Assembly (NCBI RefSeq): GCF_000143415.4
Contig: NW_003314294.1
Coordinates: 1,490,014-1,554,013 of the forward strand
Length of the DNA: 64,000 bases
Source of the DNA: Selaginella moellendorffii
Lineage: Eukaryota; Streptophyta; Lycopodiopsida; Selaginellales; Selaginellaceae
Direction: 5' to 3'
Part shown: positions 28,507 to 38,664 of the stretch, in pieces
Layout of the letters: each line of letters begins with the position of its first letter
Position numbering within the stretch: the first letter of the stretch is position 1
Program-made: the position numbers and the translations under genes
Notes under the pieces: model-generated
The model's database searches: none
The model's input: the letters and a program-made list of their open reading frames with translations, nothing else
Told to the model about the DNA's origin: nothing

Positions 28507-29027
28507 ATATGGCGTGTGGCCCATATTAATGGCACATAATTCCATATTGTGGGCTTACGTGCTTTATGTACCATCATTCCCTTGCAGCGAGTGTGTTGGT
28601 TTCCTTTTATAACACAACGAACTCCATATTTTAGGGTGAAGAGCGTTCTCATGGCAAGCACAAAATCTGTAAGTGAGGCAGAAAAGGAGACGGAGAAGGA
28701 GATAGGTGAAGATGTAGAATATATAAGTCTTCCAAACTCCCCGTACTATACTCCAGGTGATCATTTTTCTAAACAAACGGCAACATTAACAACTATCGAG
28801 AATGCCCCAGTAACGTCAGAGACAACAATCCAAAGCAAAACAACTGACCCAGAGAAGGATGATAGTACCGCTGAGAGTACCAAAAAGGAGGTGTCCACTA
28901 GCGCTTAGGCTTATAATGGCGTGTGCCCTCATGCCATTTACTTGATCACCAAATACCTTTTTCCCTTTGCACTAGTATATTTTAATACCGGTCTGAGAAA
29001 TAGAATGGCATGTGCCCTCAGGCCTTT
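28507..29027. repeat. Near-palindromes in the right part of the giant element
   Basis: A partial copy at 28507-28530 (AATATGGCGTGTGGCCCATATT), then 28915-28938 (AATGGCGTG-TGCCCT-CATGCCATT) and 29004-29027 (AATGGCATG-TGCCCT-CAGGCCTTT). The last two share TGCCCT cores. Confidence 0.75.
28651..28908 (+). CDS. Small acidic hypothetical protein or terminal exon
   Basis: ATG at 28651 opens an 85-residue frame rich in Glu, Thr, Ser and Lys (SEAEKETEKEIGED, SLPNSPYYTPGDH) ending at TAG 28906-28908. A good 3' splice site (ATTCCCTTGCAG) lies upstream at 28576-28587 and the frame is open through it, so it may be the last exon of a longer transcript. I recognise no domain. It sits inside the giant element, between two palindrome copies. 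Low-complexity composition means it could be fortuitous. Confidence 0.35.
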   Translation: MASTKSVSEAEKETEKEIGEDVEYISLPNSPYYTPGDHFSKQTATLTTIENAPVTSETTIQSKTTDPEKDDSTAESTKKEVSTSA

Positions 29028-29319
29028 TACTAAATCACCTTTGAAAGAAATGCAAGCCTCTATGTCGTAAAAAAAAGGTACTAGAGAAATTCCTTAATAA
29101 TATGAATGTTACTTAGTTTCATGAAAATACACTAAGGGTCAAATGAGTTAAATGACTTCTCCAGACTAGCAATGCCTCTTGCTACACCTTCACAAATAGA
29201 TTCGTTAGAAAAAGATAACATTGAATAATATCTAAATGTTCTCACCATTAAGTTATATGTCTGGCTAATAGGAATGACGTTCATCTTGGAAAGCTCACCA
29301 CACGCTCAATGAACAAACA

Positions 29320-29343
29320 AATAGTGTGTGCGCGCATGCCATC
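29320..29343. repeat. Near-palindromic repeat, right subterminal copy
   Basis: AATAGTGTGTGCGCG followed by CATGCCATC; the right half-site is intact and the left is decayed. It is the last copy before the right TIR. Confidence 0.6.
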
Positions 29344-29344
29344 G

Positions 29345-29390
29345 CTCTTCTTTAGCTTCAGATTCGGCTTGTTCACCTTGACAATGAGAT
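29345..29390 (-). repeat. Inverted copy of the transposase terminal-exon boundary
   Basis: On the minus strand this reads TCAAGGTGAACAAGCCGAAT then CTGAAGC, nearly identical to the acceptor and start of the terminal exon at 27973-28001. A palindrome (29320-29343) follows it, just as one follows the genuine exon. It is either a rearranged fragment or the remnant of an inverted gene copy. Confidence 0.7.
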
Positions 29391-29544
29391 TTATTATACA
29401 ACCAGATGGACTCAGTCTGGACATAAAGTCACCGCGCTAGTCACCATGCCCCAGATATGTCTAGCCCTTGGACAAAAAACATATAATTTCACGTCATTTT
29501 CAAATACTTGAAAATTTGTACCTAGTCCCATTTTACTGAATAAA

Positions 29545-29568
29545 TCCCACTTTAACGAAATAGAGCAT
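29545..29568 (-). repeat. Right terminal inverted repeat of the giant element
   Basis: Minus strand ATGCTCTATTTCG then TTAAAGTGGGA; 23 of 24 bases match the left TIR. It is followed by AAAT (29569-29572) and by LTR-A sequence. Confidence 0.75.
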
Positions 29569-29572
29569 AAAT

Positions 29573-30063
29573 GTAGAGATTGGCCTAAACACAATGGTGT
29601 TTGTCTTGTGTCCAAATTCACAATCTAGGAACATTCCATATTTAGTAAGTTTCAAGCTTGTCCCAGAGATTAACTCCTGGTACTAAGGGAGGTTTCGGGT
29701 GAAAGCCTAAAGCGTGTTCCTCAAAAGGGGGGGGATTTGGGGGTTTCTAAATGTATAGTAGGGATAGTGGTTAGATTGCATGTCCGACCACATAAGACAT
29801 TAATTTGGCTCCCGTTGGGCTGTGTCGCTCCTTGTTCTGCGTTTGGCTTGGGTCTAAACCCAAGCTCCACACTACTCTAGTCGGTGGGGTACCCTTCTCC
29901 TCACGTTAGGCCATCAGTATGCCAAAATTGTGCCAAACTCCATCTAACACCATTTTCCATGTAGGTGCTGGATATGGGGAGTTGGTGCTTGTGAGATTGT
30001 ACCAGACCCTCATTTCGTAGCGCAACGGGCTTGGAGTTCGGCTCCAAATTCAGGTGCGCTACA
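29573..30063 (+). repeat. 5' LTR of family A, part right of the giant insertion
   Basis: It begins GTAGAGATTGGCCTAAACAC and ends TGCGCTACA. It includes the conserved core (GGTGAAAGCC-AAAGCG, G-tract, TATAGTAGGGATAGTGG at about 29698-29775). It matches 36283-36796 of the 3' LTR. Confidence 0.85.
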
Positions 30064-30240
30064 TTTGGTATTAGAGAAATTGTCTCAGTGATTCCTATCC
30101 AACTTTTGTCGGATTTTTTGACTCAAGTTGCATACATAGAGACTTTTCTAGTAGATCCAAAGTGACCTGTGTAGGATTAGTTGGATTGCACCATTTAGTA
30201 AGAATGTTGTATGCATGTTTTGTTACTGATAGAGGCATGC

Positions 30241-31610
30241 ATGCAGTTAGCAGGATGGTGAAACGAAACTGTGCTGATGATGTTGAAATCTTTAGACAAG
30301 TGAATCAAGAGGAGGAAACTCCTACTAGAGATGCTGCAAAAGAGGCTAAGGCTGAGTCAGAAGAGGAAGAGCCAGATGCTGCGGTGCTGCAGTGTATGGC
30401 TTAGCAAGTCAAGATCAAGAATTTGCGAAGGGAGATTCGCAAATTGAAGAAGGAGAACAAGAAGAGGAAGAAAGAAGCTAAGGCAGCTAAACCAGCTAAA
30501 CCTAAGCAACCGGACTCCTCTTCAAGTTCTGAGGACGATGAAGTTTTGCAACTGCCCCCAGTTGCACAAATTTCAAAGTTCAAGCCTCCAAAACCACCCA
30601 ATTTCAGGGGCATATGGGATTATTAGGTTTTGGAAGACTGAGTCTACGATATGGAAAATTATTTCATAGTGGCAGACGTAGATGATCGTACGAAATTTGC
30701 ATGCATGCAATCCTTTCTCACCGATCATGCCAAAACTTGGTGGCGCCAAGTGTGTGGTGAAAAAAAGCAGACTAGAAGCTGGACCAAGATGCGGTCTCGT
30801 ATCTGTAAGGAATACTTGCTAGATGATCTTGGTTTGAGACTTTGCGCAGAGTTGCGGCGGTTAAAGCAACGACGGGACCTCATGCATTATGTTAATGCGT
30901 TTGCTCAAAAGCGCATTATAATTGCAAATATAAATGATGAAGATGCTCAAAGTTATTTCCTAGAAGGTTTAAGTTCACTTTCTCGCAATGAGATTTTGAA
31001 GTTTAAGCCGAAGACATACCTTGAGTGTAAGGAGGCAGTGCAGTAAGTTGCCTTTAGTCACTCGCTCATGGAACAATATCAGCAACCGTATGCTGGTAAT
31101 TTGGATAAGAAAAGGAATTCTAGGAACAAACAAGGTAATCAGAAACAGAGGGTGGAAGGTAGGTTCTGCCTTGGAGGCTCACAAGCAACGGTTAACAAAG
31201 GTGGTGGTGGTTGGAGACCACCAACAGCTTCTTTTGGTCCTAGGCCCTCTGTTCCTCCTCCTGGTGGGTACAAGTAGTAGCAATTTGCAAAACCTACTCC
31301 TAGCGGAACAGGTAGTGTGAGTCATTGCTTCCATTGTGGAGATTCAGGACATAGGTCCTCAGAATGTCCCAATAAGCATAAGATAAGGTCTCGGGTTAAT
31401 GTCATGAGGGAAGATGGTGGTGGCGAAGCTGAAGGGGTTGACGAGTTGGTCAATACAGACTATGAGGAAGAGCAGCCAGCCTTTGACATGCGTAAGCCGT
31501 CAGAACTTTGTTCCGATAGGATCTGTATACGTCAAGTGCCTGTTAACCTCCTCCGTATGGATCCTTGCGATAAAAGGGGTGCAGAACTCCATCGCCACCG
31601 TAAACGCTAG
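30241..31610 (+). pseudogene. Gag of the family-A element, inactivated
   Basis: Pieces of one Gag: a charged coiled segment (30420-30540, KKENKKRKKEAKAAK), the Gag core (30640-31046, YDMENYF, AKTWWRQV, LRRLKQRRDLMHYVNAF) and a zinc knuckle CFHCGDSGHRSSEC at about 31323-31364. In-frame TAG codons at 30402, 30624 and 30640 and a stop at 31045 break it. Most of these stops differ by one transition from Gln or Trp codons, the pattern expected of C-to-T decay. Confidence 0.8.
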
Positions 31611-31857
31611 GAAAAGAACAGCCAGTTCCATATATGGTAACACCGGGTCCAAATTCACCATGTTCCTGTGTATCAAATTTTTTAAATCTTGAAATTTTGG
31701 ATCCTGTTTGTAGCGCCACACAAGCATCTTCCAGTCTAACTTCTGCAGGACAGAATGTTATTTTCATTGCTTTCCTCAAGCTTTTCTTGCAGTCAATGCA
31801 AACACTGATCCGTTGATGTATTTGGTAGGCTTTGTCCACAAACACCAAATCTGAGTA

Positions 31858-34800
31858 ATGATTGACACGGGAGTTATGCACAGCGTGATATCCAAAGACT
31901 TAGTTAAGTTGTTAGGAATGAATGCTGAGCAAATATCGCTTATGCACTTCCAGTTTGTGGAAGGTGGGCAAGTAGCCAGAAAGTTTGTGAGAGATGTTCC
32001 AATAAAAATATCCAATTGGAAAGAAAGAGTGGACTTGGTAGTGTTGAAGATACCAGATTTTCAGATGGTGTTTGGTATGGACTTCTTCAACAAATATATA
32101 AAAGGGATTTATGGTGCTGGACAAAGTCGTATCACATTGAAGTCTAGAAGGACATCCCGATGTGTCCTTCCAGTTGCAAAAGCGCTCTCAAAGGATTGGG
32201 ATGCTAAGTTCTTAACTGCGAGGGCCGCTCAAAAAACAGCTAAGAAGGGATGTCGGACCTTTTAGGTTCAAGTGATGGAAGTTGAGGGTATTGGTGACTC
32301 AGTTCGAATTGGCAATGGGGTTGATCCTATACCAAAGAAGATATTGGAGTTGTTGGCGAGGAATCAGGATATCTTCCTGAAGGATTTACTGCTAAGGCTA
32401 CCTCCTAGCCGTGAGGTTGATCATCGAATTAAGGTTAGTCTAGGTTCTAAGCCACCTATGAAAGCTCCATATCGTTTGAACATCAAGGAGATGGTTGAAC
32501 TCAAGAAGCAACTCACGGAGCTTCTTGACAAAGGTCATATCTGACCAAGCAAGTCACCTATGGCATGCCAGTCCTTTTTATTATGAAAAAGGATAGAACT
32601 ATGAGGATATGTATTGACTATTGGGCATTCAACAAGATCACGGTCAAAAATAGTTATCCTTTGCCTCGCATTGATGACTTGTTTGACCAACTCTTAAAGG
32701 CTATGTATTTTACGCTACTTGATTTGCGGTCCGGGTATCATCAGATATGGGTGGCGGATCAGGATGTGGAGAAGACAACCTTTAAGACTTAGTATGGATC
32801 TTATGAGTTCCTTGTCATGCCGTTTGGGTTATGTAATGCTCCGGCAACGTTCAACACTATAATGGATAGAATATTCAGAGATTATTTGGATGCATTTGTT
32901 GTCCTATATATCGACGATGTTCTAGTCTTCAGTGAAATGTTGGAGGATCATTTGAAACACTTGGAGCTGGTGTTTCAGAAACTGCGTGAACACCAATTAT
33001 ATGCTGAGGAAAGTAAATGCACTTTTGGACAATTACGCATAAACTTTCTCAGTCATATAGTTGATGGTGGTGTAATTGAGGTTGATCTAAAGAAAGTGGA
33101 AGTGGTGAAGTTCTGGGAAGTCCCGACCACTATATCAGATATTCGTTCCTTTCTCGGTTTGGTTGGATACTATCGTAAGTTTGTTCGCAATTTTGCAAGA
33201 ATTGCTCTTCCATTGACTGAGTTGATGAAGAGTAGTATTCCGTTTCATTGGACACCAGCTTGTCAACATGCTTTTGTATGGTTGAAGGAGATCTTGACTA
33301 CAGTTCTTGTTCTCAGGATCCCAGATCTTGATAAACCCTTTGAAGTGTATTGTGATGCATCTGGCTATGCTATTGGTGCCATATTGTAGCAAGATTGTGA
33401 CAAAGCAGTTGGTGTTACGCTAAGGCGACATGGTTGTCCCGTTGTGTTCTATTCCAAAAAATTGGATGAAACTCAACGAAGATGGCCAACGCATGAGAAA
33501 GAGATGTTTGCTATAGTGTCGGCCCTGGAACACTAGAGACACTACTTGGATGGACATACCAAGGTTTATATAAATAGTAACACACTAAGCTACTTTGCTA
33601 CGCAGCCTAAACTTATGCCGAAGCAGTCTCGTTGGCAAGAGAAGCTTGCCAGATATGATATTGAAATCATATATAAACTTGGTAAAAACAATATTGTCCC
33701 AGATGCATTGAGTCATCAGGCTCAGTTTCGAGCAATATTGGTAATCAGTTTGGACTAGTTAGAGGATGTTCCGGCTTTGTATGGAAGTGATCCATTAGCG
33801 AAGGCAATCTTACACTGTGTGGAGTTGTCGAAGTAGAACCCTAGTAGCGAAGCAATGAAAGTTGCTAGTCGAACCAATGTGAAGCTTCACTACTTGGTTT
33901 GGGATGGGCTTATATTCTATAAGCAAGAACAATTGTATCTTCCCTCTAAGGATCTGCAACATATGTTTCTGCGGAAACATCATGATGTTCCAACAGTAGG
34001 ATATGGTGGAAAGGACTCTGGCTATGGAGGACTCTGGCTTCATTGAAAAAGGGATTTTTCTGGTTTGGTATAGAAGGCGACGTAGCGGATTATGTCCATT
34101 CTTGCCCTATATGCCAGCAATGTAAGCGCAGAATTGAGAAGCAGGCTAGAAAATTGCAATGCATTTCAGCATCGGCATGGCCATTTTAGAGTGTGACACT
34201 TGATTTTGTCACTTGCTTGTCGAAGTCTAAGGGTTATGATGCTTTGATGGTGGTTGTGGATTAGTTGTCAAAGATTGCACACTTCATTCCAACTATGGAA
34301 ATAATGAATGCGAAGCAAGCAGCAAAACTCTTTCTCCATGAAATAGTGTGGGTTTGTGGTCTTCCCGAAGAGATGATCTTGGATAAAGATTCGAGGTTTA
34401 CAGGAAAGTTTTGGGGCACATTATTCCAGTTGTTTGGTACCAAGTTGAAGTTTAGTATGGCTTATCATCCTCAAAATAATGGGCAAACCAAATGTGTGAA
34501 TGCTCAAGTTGAGGATTATCTATGGTACTATGTCGCAGTAGACCAACGCGATTAGGTTGAGCATTTGGACACAGCAAAAATCTGTTGTAACAACATATTT
34601 CACAACGTTATAGGCTGTTCTCCATGGGAGATGTTGCAAGGGAATGCTCGTGGGGTTCCTCAACAAATTATTGTATCGAAACCAATGACTAAAGTGTTGG
34701 TCCCGGCCGTTGAGACTTATGTGGAGCAGCTACGCCAAGGTTGGTCTAGGGCTATTGAGGCGATGGGCAAAGCTCAGGATAGGTATCGACGTGGTAAGGA

Positions 34801-35258
34801 TCAGTATTGTCAGGATGTATCCTATCAAGTGGGAGATCAGGTGTGGCTATCTTCCCAAAACTTGAACATTAAGGGATGTTTATTTCGGAAGTTGTTACTG
34901 AGATATGTTGGACCCTATTGGGTTTTAAAATGTCTTGGTGATGTATCCCTATTGGTTGGATCTGCCTGTGGAAATGTCCAATGTTCATAATGTATTTCAT
35001 GCCAATTTATTGGCTCCTTACACTATGGATGTTGCACATCAAAGGGAGATTCATCCACCACTAGACATTGTGGATGATGAACCTAAATATGAAGTAGAGG
35101 TTATTTTGGATACACGCTGGCTTAAACATGCCAAACATCAAGAGTATTTAGTTAAGTGGAAAGGTTACCCAATTTGTGAATCAACTTGGGAGCCTCTTAG
35201 TAATCTTACCCATGCTCGTGAGCTTGTCACGGAGTATAAGAATAGTAATAAAGACTAG
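31858..35258 (+). pseudogene. Pol of the family-A element: PR, RT, RNase H, integrase, chromodomain
   Basis: Protease MIDTGVMHSVIS at 31858. RT from about 32272, with [12 protein letters not shown] (32817) and VVLYIDDVLVFSE (32905). RNase H FEVYCDASGYAIGAIL (33343), then KLGKNNIVPDALSH (33680). Integrase zinc region CPICQQCKR (34104-34130) and core VVD*LSKIAHFIPT, LDKDSRFTGKFW, FSMAYHPQNNGQT (34200-34500). Chromodomain YEVEVILD ... LVKWKGYP ... STWEPLSNL (35090-35215), ending at TAG 35256-35258. Stops at about 32263, 32542, 32791, 33387, 33535, 33756 and elsewhere kill it. Unlike family C, I see no intron at HPQ/NGQT or at the GPY position (RYVGPYWV). Confidence 0.9.
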
Positions 35259-35858
35259 CTTTTGTAAACTTTATAATAAATTTTGCAAATTAATAAAGTA
35301 ATATATTTCTATAAATCAACATGTCGTTCCTCTCGTTCATTAGTACTTGGGTCAGTTTTGGCAGGCTGACTTCGGTGCATAGGTCCAATCCATAACCATG
35401 AGGATAACTATTATAGATTGATTACAAGTCCCCACCTCTCTCTCCATGACTCACTTTTGAAAAGAGGTGTGGTCGTGTAAACAATTTAATTTGCCAGTTT
35501 ATAATACTTATCTAAATCTTCCTAATGGGGTTGATTTTTTGCTCAGGGGCAGTTAGGCCTTTGGCCTTTTCCCTATATCCCTATGGGTAGGGATGTATCA
35601 TTCCTTTATAAGTCGAGTGGTACTCGGAGCAACAAAGGTGGCTAACTCCGTTAGTCATTTCCTTGCTGGTGACAGCCGGAGGGTGTCTAAGTCTTAACGT
35701 TTTTGGACATAGAGGAGAGGTCGTTACATAACTCATTTAAGTTGGTGTGTTTCCCACATAGTGTGCTTTTCATTAACTTTAGGAGTTGTTTCCTCAACGG
35801 TTTGCTAGACTCAAGTATGCATTGATGAGGACGTCGATCTTCCCCAAAGGGGGAAGAG

Positions 35859-36796
35859 TGTCGTGAATGTGACTTTGGGTATCAAAAGATACTTATCAGC
35901 CAGTCCTTACAGATATAGACACTCTCTCCTTACTACCATGATGGTAGGAGGTCGGTACTGTTGGTTCCCTTTATTGGCCCCTCTTGTTCAAGTGTTAGTA
36001 AACTGGACTTAGCATCTGTACTTGGCTAGATGAGCATAAAGACGGAATTCTTAAGTGTCTATTTGGCCAAGCATACTTGGCTTGGCTTTTTAGTTCTCTT
36101 TTGCTCTATGTTGCACTGGCTTGGCAAGAACCCTCGCATATTGAGACTAATCCCTCATTATCGCTGGATGATAGCTTACCATGTCTGCCAAACTCCCTCG
36201 CTATCATACTCTTTGTGTTAGTCTCATTTCAGTTCCAAATGCTAATTATGGAAAGTGTCTAGATTCGCTCATTCAACATATCTACAGAATGTAGAGATCG
36301 GCCTAAACACAATGGTGTTCGTCCCATGTCCAAATTCACAATCTAGGAACATTCCATATTTAATAAGTTTCAAGCTTGTCCCAAAGACTAACTCCTGGTA
36401 CTAAGGGAGGCTTGGGGTAAAAGCCCAAAGCGTGTGTTCCTCAAGGCGGGGGGGGGGGGGGGGGGGGCTATAGAGGGTTCCAAATGTATAGTAGGGATAG
36501 TGGTTAGATTTCATGTCTGACCACCTGAGACATTAGTTTGGCTCCCGCTGGGCTGTGTTGCTCTTTGTTCTGCGTTTGGCATGGGTCTAAGCTTAACCTC
36601 CATGCTACTCTAGTCGGTGGGGTACCCTCCTCCTCACATTAGGCCATTAGTATGCCAAACTTGTGCCAAACTCCATCTGACACCATTTTGTGTGTAGGTG
36701 CTGGATACGGGGAGCTAGTGCTTGTAGGATTGTACTAGACCCTCGTTTCGTAGTGCAATGGGTTTGGAGTTTGGCTCCAAATTCAAGTGCGCTACA
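35859..36796 (+). repeat. 3' LTR of family A
   Basis: It starts TGTCGTGAATGTGAC after the polypurine tract and ends GTGCGCTACA. It holds a pure G20 run at 36448-36467 at the place where other copies have 7-10 G residues. Related LTR pieces lie at 1752-4325, 8727-8985, 29573-30063 and 45635-45990. Confidence 0.9.
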
Positions 36797-38564
36797 GTAT
36801 ACAACAAGACTAGTTGCCCAATCTCATTGGATAGTACTCGTTGAGACGTAGCCTCTGTCGATATCATTTGGATACATTTAGTCTGTAGTGTTGGATTTCA
36901 TAGAGTCTTGGATGTGGTGATTCACTTCTTGAGGAAGTGTTATTTGTAACTAAGTTTTGCTGAAGGATTGGTCTCGGATACTAAGTAAAGTATCTTCGAC
37001 CTTGGTTAGCCTAGTTTCTAGGGAGTTTTGAGTGGTGATTGACTCATGCTTTGAGTTGGAATATATCGATCATTGATAATTCTTTTTGTGTTTGTTATGA
37101 AGTGAGTTACATCTTGCCATAGATGGATTCATGGAGGATCTTTTGGTAATCACTTGTTAAGCATAACTTCGTTATGCTTAGCTTTTGGATTGATGCAGAC
37201 ATGCTTTTCAGTAGCTCTGGCATTATGAAGTTTAGCTTATAGATGTGTTGACGAGGATATTATGGCTTGTACCATGATTTTTTTTTAGCATTGAAGTTAG
37301 TTCATGTAAAACTTGTGATTATTATTAGGCAAGACTTAGCTATAGGCTTCTTTGAGCTTTTGGTTCCTTGAATTTTCATGCTTGTAGTCCATTTGTTAGA
37401 AGTTGTTGGGGAAGGTAATTTTGGCTCATTAACTTCGATAAAGTTAGTATTTGCATCTAGCAATCATTGGTGATAATTAACTATCATTTAGGATAGTTGA
37501 TTATCCTTGTCAAAAGGTTTTGCTTTATTGTTGTTGATATAGAATGATTCGCTATTCTTTGGGATAGTGGATTCTTTATTCGATAATGATCATGCATCTC
37601 TTTATTGATAAGATGATTGATGGTCTTTCATGATAGTTAATTGTTCTCTTTGGTGGCTTATGGCTTTTCAGAATACCACATGTTCTTTGTGGTTTACTCT
37701 AGATTGGTCTATTAGGTTTGATACATCAATAGGATGTTGCTAGCACTTGCTTAGGCAACTTTGGTTCTTTGGTGGGACCTATTCAGATTGGCTAAGTGCG
37801 ATAATTGGCATAAATGAATGTTTGTTAGTCTTACCTCATTCATTCTGTTCTGTTGATTGTTGCTCGAGTTCATTCTGATAGGTTGGGATGTTATTTCCTT
37901 TGAGTGATACATTCGCAAGCATTGTGCTTCTCAGTCAATGATACTTTGTGTTCTTTGAATTATCTTTTGTAAGTTGTTTAGCATTCTATCTATAATATTT
38001 GATAGTTAAGTTTTATCATTAAGTTTTTTTGATGATACACTTGCTATTGAATTTTGCTAGATAGTGAATCCTTTTTTTACCAATTATGATAATCTCGGTG
38101 GTTCCTGTACTATGATTCTGGTTTATCAGATGATAATTTCATTGGAATACTTTTGTGTTCTAATCTAAGTTTTATTCACTGATAATTAAGTCTCATATAA
38201 TAATTAAGTAATAATATAGACTTACTCATGGTGTTACTCAATTGATGATCAAGTCATTGTGATTTTATATCAAATCCATGTGATAATAAGCAATGTGTTT
38301 ACGAAGTTGCTTAGTTAAACGATGATCAACCCCAAAATGGTTGATAGAGAAGCTAATCTACTTACATATAGTAGCATTGTAGTAACTTTGACTGGATTCT
38401 CAATAATGGTCCATTATGCTAAGTCTATGTTGATTCTTTAGTTCTTTAAGTTGGCCTATTGAGGTGTTGGTTGCTATAGCTTGTCAGTTAATCTGTTAGC
38501 ACTTGGAGTAAATTGTCCAATGGAGAACGTGTGTAGTTAAGGCATTGACGTCACTAACACTTGT
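36797..38564. repeat. AT-rich non-coding dispersed repeat, copy 1
   Basis: No coding potential was found. Segments recur elsewhere: 36850-37190 and 37130-37560 match 39850-40030 and 40410-40960 in the same orientation, and 37700-38110 matches 44650-45080. The recurring blocks (for example GTCTCGGATACTAAGTAAAG, GGATTGATGCAGACATGC) suggest a long non-autonomous element family. The sequence runs into an assembly gap. Confidence 0.65.
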
Positions 38565-38664
38565 NNNNNNNNNNNNNNNNNNNNNNNNNNNNNNNNNNNN
38601 NNNNNNNNNNNNNNNNNNNNNNNNNNNNNNNNNNNNNNNNNNNNNNNNNNNNNNNNNNNNNNNN
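38565..38664. other. Assembly gap of 100 N
   Basis: Exactly 100 undetermined bases, probably a placeholder of unknown true size. It interrupts the repeat zone, so distances across it are not reliable. Confidence 0.99.

Larger units (their letters stand above)
8990..29568. mobile_element. Giant two-gene TIR element (20.6 kb; about 13.0 kb without the nested retrotransposon)
   Basis: Termini are 24-bp inverted repeats (8990-9013 and 29545-29568) with 23 of 24 positions matching, flanked by AAAT on both sides. The element lies inside a family-A LTR whose two halves rejoin perfectly. It carries two divergent genes: a leftward 12-exon gene with ParB-like and FCP1-like regions (9432-22581) and a rightward gene with Tnp1/En/Spm-like repeats and a DUF7869-type transposase (24871-28012). 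A 22-24 bp near-palindrome occurs about 25 times from 9.1 to 29.3 kb and nowhere else in the window. A 7.5-kb gypsy element inserted later. Ends are AWGCTCTATTTCG, not the CACTA of classical En/Spm. Calling the whole a transposon is an inference from TIR, TSD and transposase gene. Confidence 0.75.
29573..36796 (+). mobile_element. Decayed family-A chromovirus that received the giant element
   Basis: A partial 5' LTR (29573-30063), primer-binding site (30066-30077, TGGTATTAGAGA), Gag-Pol remnants in many pieces, polypurine tract AAAGGGGGAAGAG (35846-35858) and a full 3' LTR of 938 bp (35859-36796). The LTRs share all blocks from GTAGAGAT-GGCC onwards but differ at many positions, so it is much older than the family-C insertion. 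The missing start of the 5' LTR lies left of the giant element (up to 8985). Confidence 0.85.
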
